A stretch of DNA of 47,573 nt, taken from NCBI RefSeq assembly GCF_000390185.1, contig NZ_AQHR01000069.1, positions 1 through 47,573 of the forward strand, given 5' to 3'. Below, one piece after another: positions 16,653 to 25,467 of the stretch (position 1 is its first letter; every line of letters begins with the position of its first letter). This stretch comes from Lunatimonas lonarensis. Its GTDB lineage: Bacteria; Bacteroidota; Bacteroidia; Cytophagales; Cyclobacteriaceae. The position numbers were made by a program, and so were the translations under genes. The notes under the pieces were generated by a model, which was not told where the DNA came from, did no database searches, and saw nothing but the letters and a program-made list of their open reading frames with translations.

Positions 16653-16829
16653 TAATTCAATAAAATAATTTAATAAATACACATAATGTAATGAATAGAC
16701 TAATTTGTTAACAAAATGGAAAATTAGTGGGTAAAAAACCCTGTGTTTTTTGAAATATTGTTAATAGTGTTTTTCATTGCATTTGCGTGTCAGGGCAAAC
16801 GAAAGGGCAGTGCCGGTAAGGCTTTTAGG

Positions 16830-17252
16830 TTAAATTACCTCGTATCGTTCATGCAGAAAGCGGATGGTTTCTTTCATTAGCCTCCTTAATACTTCCTCAT
16901 TCAGATCCGACACCTTTTTTACGTAAATGCAAGCCTTGCCCATGGTGTATTTGCCAAGACCCTCCAAGAAGGGCTTATGATCCTCCAGTCCCGTAAAAAC
17001 GTATAGCGAGATAGCCGCCTTTCGTGGTGAAAAACCCAGCAAAGGAGCATACCCCTCGTGTCCACTGGCATATTTGTAGTGGTATTTTCCAAACCCAATG
17101 ATACTAGGGCCCCACATCTTGGCCGGGTGCCCGGTAATTTCTTCCATCCACTGTATGAGTTGTAGGCTGTCGGCCTGTTTTTGGGAGGAAGGCACATCGG
17201 CGATGTACTGAAGCACATCCTGCCCGGTTTCTTGGGTTTTTTGCTTGCTCAT
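16830..17252 (-). CDS. DUF1801 domain protein
   Basis: A 140-residue protein of the YdhG-like/DUF1801 family, recognised from GPSIIGFGKYHYKYASGHEG, the FSPRKAAISLYVF strand and the C-terminal basic helix. It is a small soluble alpha/beta fold distantly related to frataxin-like and YjbR-like folds; biochemical function is not established. A short gap separates it from the carboxypeptidase gene on the same strand. Nothing unusual in length. Confidence 0.85.
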   Translation of the reverse strand: MSKQKTQETGQDVLQYIADVPSSQKQADSLQLIQWMEEITGHPAKMWGPSIIGFGKYHYKYASGHEGYAPLLGFSPRKAAISLYVFTGLEDHKPFLEGLGKYTMGKACIYVKKVSDLNEEVLRRLMKETIRFLHERYEVI

Positions 17253-17291
17253 AATTTCTGGGTCAGTCCGTTACGGTCGTGATGAATTGAG

Positions 17292-19034
17292 CTAGGGTTT
17301 CCATTCTGCGTTGCCTCCTTTGGCGGAGTCCACTTGGATGCGGTAGGGCCGGTTTCCCTTCACGATCCAGCGTACTTTGACGGTTCCCATTCCGGGAATG
17401 TTTTCCACGCGGATTTTTTCGGGCTCGTAGGTTTGTTCCCTTACCTTGTTGAAATCTTCGTTTTCGACGATCATTCCCGAGAGGACCTCCACGCCGCTGA
17501 TCGACACAAAATCCGGCCGTTCGATACGGTACTTTAAATCTTGGCTGGAATGGGTCGGCATCAACCGTTCGTTTTGGATGGTGGCGGTGATGGCTTTTAG
17601 ACCTCTGCCCAGATCTTCCTCTTTGACATCGCTCACGGATAGCTTGGGGGTGTGGTAGCCATGGTAGATCGTGAAGGCCATGTTTCTATGGGCATCCTGT
17701 TCCAATAGAAATCCGGGATGTAACCTGCCGAAATTTTTCTTGAAGCCGCCAATTTCTACTGTACCAAACTGCGGATGTTCGTATTCCTGCCAGGGGACAA
17801 AGGCATCGCCGAAGGTCAGGTACTTGTCGACTCTCATTTCCTCGTCCTGGTTTCCACGACCGGCATTTTCGTGGAAATACAGGTAGGAAACCATCAGCTC
17901 GTTTGTATAGGTATAGATGCCCCGACCTCCATAAAACCAATCGAGTTCACCGCCAAAGACGGAGTACAAATCCTTGTAGACGACCAGGTAACGGTAACCG
18001 GGAATCATTTCCTCCCCCTTTTTGGCAATGGCATCGTAGATGCGGATGTCCTGTTGGTTGTAGGTATCGAGGTCTTCTTCGGCACCGGGCCCGCGCAGGA
18101 TCATTCCCCCGTAGTTATGGTAGCTTTGGGCACCGGCGATGTTGGGGTGCTTCATGACGAATTCCATGACGGCACGGTTTTCCGGTAGGCTAAAGGGGTA
18201 TTTATAGGCACCCCGCTGCACGTAGTCCGGCTGCCATTTCCATCCCCAGTCCCGGTTGGGATCGTAATACCCGATGCCGTCTTCGTTTACCCGGCCGTCT
18301 CCATCGCGGTCTATGCCCTCGTAGCCCAGCACTTCGTAGTCACCAAATTCCTCCGTCGGAACGGGAATGAGCTTTCGGGGGTCACGGGGATCCTTCACAT
18401 ACCGGCCGGTGGGCGATTTTCGGATCATTTGGGTAATGTGCCCGTCCGAATTGAGGTCGTCGAAGCCGTCCTCTCCGGCCTCTCCATCCTGGTCATCGTC
18501 CAGCTTGATCATGCCTGAACGGGGCGAATGGGGCGTATTGGCCTCTTTGATGAAATAATCCCTGGCATCGGGATTGATGGTGGGAGCAATGTAAAAGGCT
18601 TTGTCCTGTAACAGCTCGCGGATAAAATCCAGTTCACCGTACATCTCCGTGAGGTACCAAGCGGTATACAGGGCAAATTCGGATCCCTGTAGTTCGTTGG
18701 AATGGATGTTTCCGTCTATGTACATGGCGGGTTTTCGATCAGGGTTTCCCATGCTGAAATCAGAGATAGTAAGCAGCCAAATATCCCTGCCTTCGTAGGA
18801 TTTGCCGATGCTTTCAAGTTTGGCAAGCCTTGGATGTGCTTTTACGATCCGTTGCATGATGTCCAGCAATCCATCGTTGGTATGGTAGCGGTTCCAGGCT
18901 ACCTCCACTTTGGGCTTGTGGGGTGTCCCGATGGCCCGGAAGAATTTTTCCTGGGCCTGTGATTTGCCAGTCTGACCAACTAGCAGGCCCAGGGCGAAAA
19001 CGAGGGAGAAAAGGGAAAAATGGAAGGCTTTCAT
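17292..19034 (-). CDS. Secreted M14 zinc carboxypeptidase
   Basis: The reading frame is open from 19145, but the codon at 19034 starts a clean signal peptide (MKAFHFSLFSLVFALGLLVG...SQAQ), so I prefer a 580-residue product. M14 zinc ligands and catalytic residues are all present: H111 and E114 in NIHSNELQG, H306 in SYHNYGG, and the catalytic glutamate E379 in YTNEL. Between them lie two Asp-rich segments, DDDQDGEAGEDG and DRDGDGRVNEDG, that look like calcium-binding loops and are typical of Bacteroidota M14 proteins. It should remove C-terminal residues from extracellular peptides. It follows a related, degenerate copy on the same strand. Confidence 0.88.
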   Translation of the reverse strand: MKAFHFSLFSLVFALGLLVGQTGKSQAQEKFFRAIGTPHKPKVEVAWNRYHTNDGLLDIMQRIVKAHPRLAKLESIGKSYEGRDIWLLTISDFSMGNPDRKPAMYIDGNIHSNELQGSEFALYTAWYLTEMYGELDFIRELLQDKAFYIAPTINPDARDYFIKEANTPHSPRSGMIKLDDDQDGEAGEDGFDDLNSDGHITQMIRKSPTGRYVKDPRDPRKLIPVPTEEFGDYEVLGYEGIDRDGDGRVNEDGIGYYDPNRDWGWKWQPDYVQRGAYKYPFSLPENRAVMEFVMKHPNIAGAQSYHNYGGMILRGPGAEEDLDTYNQQDIRIYDAIAKKGEEMIPGYRYLVVYKDLYSVFGGELDWFYGGRGIYTYTNELMVSYLYFHENAGRGNQDEEMRVDKYLTFGDAFVPWQEYEHPQFGTVEIGGFKKNFGRLHPGFLLEQDAHRNMAFTIYHGYHTPKLSVSDVKEEDLGRGLKAITATIQNERLMPTHSSQDLKYRIERPDFVSISGVEVLSGMIVENEDFNKVREQTYEPEKIRVENIPGMGTVKVRWIVKGNRPYRIQVDSAKGGNAEWKP

Positions 19035-19158
19035 ACGATGGGGCATGGAGTTGGGATGGCAAAGCTCCTTCTGAAGCGAAGAAAACAACTTCAGATAGGA
19101 AGAGGCAGCAAAGCGGGTTGATCGGGACAGTGGATTTAGTTGCATCTGATTCCGCGGG

Positions 19159-20775
19159 TTAGGGTTTCACAGTGATTTCCGCATAGCCGGTATGGGGTGC
19201 CCCGGCCTTGATTTTTATCGGTTCAGATCCTCGAACGAGCCAGCTGAGTTCCAGTTTGTCGTATGCCTCTAAGCTGTCGAAGAGCTGTATCTTGTCTCCG
19301 ACGAGCAGTTCCGATGCCGGTACCTGGACATCCACCCGGATCTTTTGCAGCCAGCGAGAGCGTTTTCCCATTTCCGTGTGCGTGGGAAGGGGTGCATTGT
19401 TGATGAGTTGTACGCTTACCCGGGTGAGGTCGCGTTCAAGCTTTTCGACTTTCAATCCGTGGAATTCCAACTTGGGATGCTGTGCCGCAACCTGTAGGAT
19501 AAAGTCGCTGTGCAGTCGGCTTAGGCTATCCACGAAATCAAAGGGGGGATTATGGAGCAAAAAGGGCTTGAGGCCACCGATTTCGACCCGCTGTCCGGGG
19601 AAATCCGGATGGGCTACCTCAGTCCACGGTACGAAAGGTTGCGGAATCCCGATGGAATCGGCCCAGGCCAAGTAGTTTGCTTCCGCCAGTTTGTAACTGG
19701 AACCGGAGGCGGTTTTCATTTCGGGAACCCACCAGCCCGGTGTGCTCAGACTTAAGCGGCCAAAGTGGAAATAGGCCCATTGGAAAAAGTCACCCGGGGT
19801 ACCCTGTGTTTCCAGAAGGCTGGGTTTTTGCGCCATCACTTCATTGTATAGGTCAGACAGGCGTTTGTTGATCTGCACGTCGCTTTCGAGCATAGAGGTA
19901 ACGACTCTTTTTTGGGCGGCGGCAGGATTGTAGCTGAGCGGTGAGGAGAGGTTATTGGCCGGGCCAAATGTAACTACCGTATAGATATTGGCGCGGTCAA
20001 ACAGGTAATCCAGTACGGCCCTGCTTTCCGGTTGTGATACGGGAAAATCTCCGGCCAAGGGTTCAAAGGCGGGAAATTGATAGGTCAGGCTTTTGTTAAA
20101 CGCTATCCCTTCCGCTAAGTCTTCGTTGATCTTGCCGTCTTTATCGTTATCAATTCCTTCGGAAAACAACAAATGCGTACCGCGCTCACCCTTTGCCCTA
20201 TCAATGGGTCTAAGGATGCGCTCGTCTTCGTCGGAAACCACGTAGTCTCCCACTACGGATTCAACGCGCATGCGGGTGATCATTCCGTCGCCATTGAGGT
20301 CATCGTAACCGTCCTCGCTGATGCGACCGTCCCTGTCGTGGTCCACCTGCGCATTGTTCCCTCGGCGCTCATAGCGGAGAGATGCGTGATACTGTGCGTA
20401 GGCATCTGGGGAGAGATTGGGCAGTACGTAGAAGGTATGGTTATCCAACAAGCTGGGGGTGGTTTCGAGCAATTGCTTGGCAAAATTTAACGCGAGGGAA
20501 ACCCCAAGTACATGGTACCCCTCTACACCACCCACCACAACGGTAGCGGGTTTGCGGTATTTTTCCCCTTTGCCGATTTCCAGGCTCCAAATCGTTTGCC
20601 CGCCGGGGGTTTTTCCCAAATCCTTTAGCTCCGCCTCAGGATGGGCCTGGGCCAGCCGCTCCAATTCCTGCTGGATTTGGCTATTGGTAGGATAATCGCT
20701 TTGGGCCTTAGACCCAAGGGAAAAAAGCCAAAGGCACAGGATGCCCAAGGTGTAGAGGTAGAAATTTGGTCGCAT
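19159..20775 (-). CDS. Secreted M14-like protein with disrupted zinc site (probable pseudoenzyme)
   Basis: A 538-residue protein with a signal peptide (GILCLWLFSLGSKAQ) and clear homology to the neighbouring M14 enzyme: the same order of blocks, with LPNLSPDAYAQY for TINPDARDY and DHDRDGRISEDGYDDLNGDG for the calcium-like loop. The HxxE zinc motif is replaced by ExxH (GGVEGYHVLG, E85 and H88), and the third zinc histidine block aligns with TFGPANNL, which lacks it. The catalytic NEL block is not recognisable. It is therefore probably catalytically altered or inactive, acting as a binding partner or a protein with a changed substrate. It lies immediately upstream of the active paralogue, so the two are likely made together. 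Confidence 0.8.
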   Translation of the reverse strand: MRPNFYLYTLGILCLWLFSLGSKAQSDYPTNSQIQQELERLAQAHPEAELKDLGKTPGGQTIWSLEIGKGEKYRKPATVVVGGVEGYHVLGVSLALNFAKQLLETTPSLLDNHTFYVLPNLSPDAYAQYHASLRYERRGNNAQVDHDRDGRISEDGYDDLNGDGMITRMRVESVVGDYVVSDEDERILRPIDRAKGERGTHLLFSEGIDNDKDGKINEDLAEGIAFNKSLTYQFPAFEPLAGDFPVSQPESRAVLDYLFDRANIYTVVTFGPANNLSSPLSYNPAAAQKRVVTSMLESDVQINKRLSDLYNEVMAQKPSLLETQGTPGDFFQWAYFHFGRLSLSTPGWWVPEMKTASGSSYKLAEANYLAWADSIGIPQPFVPWTEVAHPDFPGQRVEIGGLKPFLLHNPPFDFVDSLSRLHSDFILQVAAQHPKLEFHGLKVEKLERDLTRVSVQLINNAPLPTHTEMGKRSRWLQKIRVDVQVPASELLVGDKIQLFDSLEAYDKLELSWLVRGSEPIKIKAGAPHTGYAEITVKP

Positions 20776-21015
20776 GTCTTATTTCGTAAGGGCAAAGGGA
20801 CGCTGCCTATTGTCCGGTTAGCGCGTTAAAATTAACCCAAAATGACGATTTGTGGCAATGAAACCGACATTTTGGCCAAAAGGAAGATCGCTCGAACGGC
20901 GCATCGGTTGTGAGATTCGCCGAAAATTAGCGGTCTTTGGCACAGTTTTATCCGGCATAGGTCGTTTTTGAGCTATTTTTTCCCTACTTTGATCGATCGT
21001 AACCGTCGACCTACT

Positions 21016-21846
21016 ATGTACAGAAAGATTGCTCTGGCCATCGCTTTTTCTCCCAGGATAGAGGCACTCATTGCCGAGGCCAAAAGGCTCAAGGATTTGC
21101 ATGGCTCCGAATTGGTGTTGATACACATCGGGAAAAAGACGCAGGAACTGGAAGCGCGCCTTTTTTCCATCCTTGAAAAACAGGGTGTAAATCTGAAACT
21201 GACCAAGGTCGTGTGGGAGGAGGGGAAGCCTGCCAAAAAGATCATCCAAGTCTGCAACTCTGAAGGGGTGGACCTGTTGGTAGCTGGTGCATTGAAGAAA
21301 GAGGAACTTTTTACCTATTACATTGGCAGCATCGCCCGCAAGATTATCCGAAAGGCAAAGTGTTCGGTATTGGTTCTGATAGAGCCAAGTATGGATCCCC
21401 GTTCTTTCCAAAAGATCGTCATCAACGGTACGCAGCAGGCACAGACGCCCTACGTGATCGGACAGGCCATCGAACTGTGTAAACTGGAAAAGGCCAAGCA
21501 GGTGTTTATCCTGAACGAGATCAAAATGTACGGCCTGAAGATGGCCACCATCTCCGACAACAGCGAGCTTGAAATTTCCAAAAACCGAAAAAAACTGGTT
21601 AACGAAGAGATACAGTACGTGGAGGACATTCTTCAGACCATCGATAAGGGGGAACTCAAAGTGAACATCAAAGTGACCTCTGGCAGATGGGCTCCTGAAC
21701 TGGCAAAGTTTTCCGAAAGCATTGCCGCTGACTTGCTGATTTTGGGAGGTCATGAAAACCTCACCTTTTTTGACAGACTCTTCCCACATGACATTGAAGA
21801 TATTTTGGGTAACCTTCCCTGTAACCTGCTTATAATAAAAAGATAG
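21016..21846 (+). CDS. Universal stress protein with two Usp domains
   Basis: A 276-residue protein. The frame is open from 20968, but MYRKIALAIAFSP at 21016 is the natural Usp start. Two tandem Usp folds are visible (about 1-138 and 140-276). The first has the VDLLVAGALKKEE and ARKIIRKAKCSVLVL strands, and the second ends in ADLLILGGHENL...NLPCNLLIIKR. The exact G-2x-G-9x-G-S/T ATP signature is poorly kept. It is 9 bp upstream of an antiporter gene and most likely regulates it or shares a stress signal, mirroring the fused antiporter-Usp gene at 23116-25266. Confidence 0.85.
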   Translation: MYRKIALAIAFSPRIEALIAEAKRLKDLHGSELVLIHIGKKTQELEARLFSILEKQGVNLKLTKVVWEEGKPAKKIIQVCNSEGVDLLVAGALKKEELFTYYIGSIARKIIRKAKCSVLVLIEPSMDPRSFQKIVINGTQQAQTPYVIGQAIELCKLEKAKQVFILNEIKMYGLKMATISDNSELEISKNRKKLVNEEIQYVEDILQTIDKGELKVNIKVTSGRWAPELAKFSESIAADLLILGGHENLTFFDRLFPHDIEDILGNLPCNLLIIKR

Positions 21847-21855
21847 CCTCGTTTC

Positions 21856-23112
21856 ATGAATGGACTAACACATACCGAGGTTATCAACCTATTGATACAA
21901 CTTGCCACCATGCTGTTCTTGGCGAGGATGTTTGCCGAGCTTGCCCGGAAATTCAAGCAGCCGGCTGTGGTGGGAGAGCTATTGGCCGGAATTCTGCTTG
22001 GCCCGACGATCCTGGGGACCTTCGCCCCGGGCATCTTCGAGTCGCTCTTTATGAGCAATCCATCCGCCAATCTGGCCTTGGATGGGTTTATTCAGATTGC
22101 CGTTATATTGCTGCTGTTCATCGCCGGGCTGGAGGTAGAGCTGCATTTGGTATGGTCGCAGGGAAAGGCGGCCCTGAGCATCAGTCTGTTGGGTTTGGTA
22201 GTTCCCTTTGCGCTTGGCTTTTCATTTCCCTACTTCTTTCCGGACTTCTTTGGTCTGGCAGAAGGCAACCGACTGCTCTTTTCGTTGTTTATGGGTACGG
22301 CCATGTCCATCACGGCACTGCCGGTAGTGGTTCGCATATTAATGGACTTGGACTTGTTCAAAACCAAAATGGGCATGTTGATCGTGGCATCGGCCATGGT
22401 AAACGACATCATAGGCTGGCTGATTTTCTCGGTGATCCTGTCCTTCATGGGAAAGTCGGGCAGTTTATCGCTGTTGCAGACGGTGGGCATTACCCTGCTG
22501 TTTACTTTTTTTATGCTTACCATCGGCAAGGCGTTGATCAACAAGGGACTCCCATGGGTAAACAGGAAATTGGCCTGGCCGGGAGGTGTGCTTTCCCTGT
22601 CCATGGCGGCTTGTTTTATTTCGGCGGCGTTTACCGAGTGGCTTGGCATACACGCCATCTTTGGAGCCTTTTTGTTGGGGGTCGCCTTGGGTGACAGCGA
22701 GCATATGTCGGAGAGGGCAAAGGAAATCGTCCATCAGTTTATCAACAACATCTTTGCACCGCTGTTTTTTGTATCCATCGGTCTGAAGATAAATTTCGTG
22801 GCCAATTTTGATCTTTTCCTGACCCTGGCCGTGTTGGCGATATCATTTGTAGGAAAGATCCTTGGCAGCGGATTTGGCGCGTACCAGGGAGGCTTTACCG
22901 TAAAAGAGTCGATGGCTGTGGGTTTTGGAATGAATGCGCGGGGAGCAATGGAGATCATTTTGGGGTTGATCGCACTTGAAAACGAACTGATCGACGAAAA
23001 GCTGTTCGTAGCCCTCGTGGTAATGGCGATCGTGACCAGCATGACCTCAGGGCCACTGATGAAGTGGAGTCTGAAGACAACAAAATCCCTTCCCGATCCT
23101 CAGATCAAGTAG
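21856..23112 (+). CDS. CPA2-type cation:proton antiporter
   Basis: A 418-residue integral membrane protein with about 12 hydrophobic segments, typical of the Kef/NapA CPA2 group. Recognisable pieces are AVVGELLAGILLGPTILG in the second helix, the MVNDIIGW core motif carrying the ND pair expected at the ion-binding site, and the GMNARGAMEIILG segment late in the protein. It lacks a C-terminal regulatory domain; the upstream Usp gene may provide it. Exchange of Na+ or K+ for H+ at the inner membrane is expected. It meets the opposite antiporter gene with a 3-bp gap. Confidence 0.88.
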   Translation: MNGLTHTEVINLLIQLATMLFLARMFAELARKFKQPAVVGELLAGILLGPTILGTFAPGIFESLFMSNPSANLALDGFIQIAVILLLFIAGLEVELHLVWSQGKAALSISLLGLVVPFALGFSFPYFFPDFFGLAEGNRLLFSLFMGTAMSITALPVVVRILMDLDLFKTKMGMLIVASAMVNDIIGWLIFSVILSFMGKSGSLSLLQTVGITLLFTFFMLTIGKALINKGLPWVNRKLAWPGGVLSLSMAACFISAAFTEWLGIHAIFGAFLLGVALGDSEHMSERAKEIVHQFINNIFAPLFFVSIGLKINFVANFDLFLTLAVLAISFVGKILGSGFGAYQGGFTVKESMAVGFGMNARGAMEIILGLIALENELIDEKLFVALVVMAIVTSMTSGPLMKWSLKTTKSLPDPQIK

Positions 23113-23115
23113 TCG

Positions 23116-25266
23116 TCACTTCTTTTTGAACAGTGTACCCAATGTATGGCTTATGTCTTCTAGCCGCTCAAAGCTGTTTACAAACGGGCTGAAGATATTG
23201 CCCGCTTTGAATTCGGACAGCCCCTGCTGCATGGGATATATAAGCCCGAAATTATACGCCTTAAAGTACTTGTTCAGGTACTTGGGGATATTGTCCATGT
23301 ATGGGGTAAAGGAGATCTCATTTTTCCGGCTCAGCACGACAAACAGGGCGTCGTTTTCACGCATGTCCCGAGAGATAATCAAAAAATCCTCCCACTCGGA
23401 AAATTCGCGGTATTCTACTTCCAATCCGTGGTTTTTGTGGATTTCCTTCACGTACCTGATCAGTCCCTTGGTGCCATAAAAAACCAGTTTGGCACCTGTA
23501 TTTCGCCCGATGTTCCAAACACGCAGCAGCCAGAAAGGGAAACCGATTTCTTTTTCGGCATTTTCAGGCGCCACAATGATGTAGCGCTCGATGGTATTGA
23601 GAGGTTGGGTAAAGCGGTAAATAAGCGTAGTGGTATTTACTTTGCTCAAAATACCTTCGGTGAGATTTCCCAAAAAGGAACCGGAGAGACCCGCATGTTT
23701 ATGCAGACCCAAAATAATATCGGATACCTTCTGTTCTTTCACTACATTGGTGATACCCTGCACGATGTTGCTATCGTATCGAATGAGCTCGGTTAGCTGA
23801 TTGTCGGTAGCTGCGGCGGCGATCGTCGCCTTTTCCAATAGCTTTTTGGCGTCCTTTTCCAGTTTTACGTCGTCGTTGTCCGAGGGGATGATATTCAGTG
23901 CGATCAGTGAGTGCTGGGATTTTTGGGATTTAATGGTCACCCCCAGGTTGATCAACTCCTCGATGTTTTCGGGATAGTTGATCGGTATGAGGATTTTTTC
24001 CGTGGCTTCTTCGTCAGAGGTTTTTTCTGCATCGGCATCCATCTCTTCCAGGGCAATCTGGGCTCCTCCGCGTTGCGCCACAAAGGAAGCGATTGTACAG
24101 GTAACCAGGATCATCAAGATGGTGCCGTTTAGGACGGCTTCATTCAAGAGACGGATGGGTTCACCCTCGGGCGTTTCTCCCAAAATAATCTGGTAGCCAA
24201 CGAGGACAGCGGCCAACGTGGCGGCCGCCTGCGCATTGGATAGTCCGAAGATGACGTCGCGCTGTGCCTTGGACAGGGAGTAGGTCTTTTGGGTTAGCAT
24301 GGCAGCTACGTATTTGGAAAAGGTGGCCACTACGGTCATTACCACTGCTACAAATATGGTCTGTACATCCACGAAAAACACCCTAACATCGATGAGCATC
24401 CCAACACCTATCAGGAAAAAGGGAATGAACAGGGCGTTGCCCACGAATTCAATCCGGTTCATCAGTGGAGAGGTATGGGGAATAAGCCGATTCAGTGCCA
24501 ATCCCGCCAAAAAGGCGCCGATAATCGCCTCCACACCGGCTGCCTCAGCCAAAAAGGAGGCCAAAAACACCAGCCCCAATACAAAGATGTACTGGGAGAT
24601 ATTGTCGTCGTATTTCTTGAAAAACCAGCGCCCCAGCAGGGGGAAAATAAAGATAACAATACCCGCAAAGATCACCATGGATATGCCAAGCCGTATCCAA
24701 AAATCGTTGGTAATCTCACCCACGGCCATTCCGGCGATGACTGCCAGCACCAATAGGGCAAGGGTATCGGTGATCATGGTGCCTCCTACGGTGATATTTA
24801 CGGCTTTGTTTTTTGCAATGCCCATTTTGCTGATCAATGGATAGGCAATCAGCGTATGGGAAGCAAACATACTGGCCAGCAGTACCGAGGTCATCCAGCC
24901 AAAACCGAGCACGTAGATCCCTGCCAAGGTTCCAAGGCCCATCGGTATCAGAAAGGTATACAGACCGAATACGATGCTCTTGTCTTTGTTTTTCTTAAAA
25001 TCTCCCAGGTCAATTTCCAAGCCGGCCAGGAACATGATGTACAGGAGCCCTACCGTTCCAAAAAGGATTACGCTGCTTTCCCGTTCCAATAGGTGAAAAC
25101 CGTTGGGGCCTATCACTGCACCGGCTATGATCAATCCGATCAGTTGGGGCACACGGATTCTATTTAACAGGAGCGGGGCAAAAAGAATGATGAACAGGAT
25201 TATGGAAAACTTCAAAACTGGGTTCTGAAGGGGAAGCGAAAAATTCAGTTCCGACGCGAGGATCAT
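23116..25266 (-). CDS. CPA2 cation:proton antiporter fused to C-terminal Usp domains
   Basis: A 716-residue protein. Residues about 15-410 form the CPA2 transporter (LIGLIIAGAVIGPNGFHLL near the start, TMITDTLALLVLAV at the ion-site helix, FGLSNAQAAATLA late). Residues about 430-716 form a soluble region with Usp-like folds (EEATEKILIPINYPENI, VSDIILGLHKHAGLSGSFLG). It is the fused counterpart of the separate Usp plus antiporter pair on the other strand, with which it is tail to tail. The soluble part may sense nucleotides and gate transport. It starts 201 bp from hemH, divergently. Confidence 0.87.
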   Translation of the reverse strand: MILASELNFSLPLQNPVLKFSIILFIILFAPLLLNRIRVPQLIGLIIAGAVIGPNGFHLLERESSVILFGTVGLLYIMFLAGLEIDLGDFKKNKDKSIVFGLYTFLIPMGLGTLAGIYVLGFGWMTSVLLASMFASHTLIAYPLISKMGIAKNKAVNITVGGTMITDTLALLVLAVIAGMAVGEITNDFWIRLGISMVIFAGIVIFIFPLLGRWFFKKYDDNISQYIFVLGLVFLASFLAEAAGVEAIIGAFLAGLALNRLIPHTSPLMNRIEFVGNALFIPFFLIGVGMLIDVRVFFVDVQTIFVAVVMTVVATFSKYVAAMLTQKTYSLSKAQRDVIFGLSNAQAAATLAAVLVGYQIILGETPEGEPIRLLNEAVLNGTILMILVTCTIASFVAQRGGAQIALEEMDADAEKTSDEEATEKILIPINYPENIEELINLGVTIKSQKSQHSLIALNIIPSDNDDVKLEKDAKKLLEKATIAAAATDNQLTELIRYDSNIVQGITNVVKEQKVSDIILGLHKHAGLSGSFLGNLTEGILSKVNTTTLIYRFTQPLNTIERYIIVAPENAEKEIGFPFWLLRVWNIGRNTGAKLVFYGTKGLIRYVKEIHKNHGLEVEYREFSEWEDFLIISRDMRENDALFVVLSRKNEISFTPYMDNIPKYLNKYFKAYNFGLIYPMQQGLSEFKAGNIFSPFVNSFERLEDISHTLGTLFKKK

Positions 25267-25400
25267 GGTATCAATCGGTTAGTGTCCATTGCGAGGGTCT
25301 TCATCCCGGCAATCCGGACAAAGATACTAAAATATCGGTGCATTGATTGTCATCGGAATAAAGGCAGCCTTTTGTATGCGATGCCTTATTGACGGGATAG

Positions 25401-25433
25401 TTTGCCATTTTATAACATTTGGGTGTACCTTTG
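25401..25433 (+). promoter_or_regulatory. Consensus promoter of hemH
   Basis: TTTG at 25401-25404, a 21-nt spacer and TACCTTTG at 25426-25433 match the Bacteroidota consensus. The predicted start is near 25440, 28 nt before the ATG at 25468. Confidence 0.6.
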
Positions 25434-25467
25434 GTTGTAAGATCGTATCAAAAAACAATAGAGGAAA

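Noticed and set aside
19034-19145. Longer form of the M14 carboxypeptidase starting at 19145
   Set aside because: The added 37 residues precede a textbook signal peptide and have no conserved features; ATG 19034 is favoured.
20818-21789. A long minus-strand open frame (323 codons) opposite the universal stress protein gene
   Set aside because: It has no recognisable domain, whereas the plus strand encodes a clear tandem Usp protein with natural start and operon context. It is an antisense shadow.
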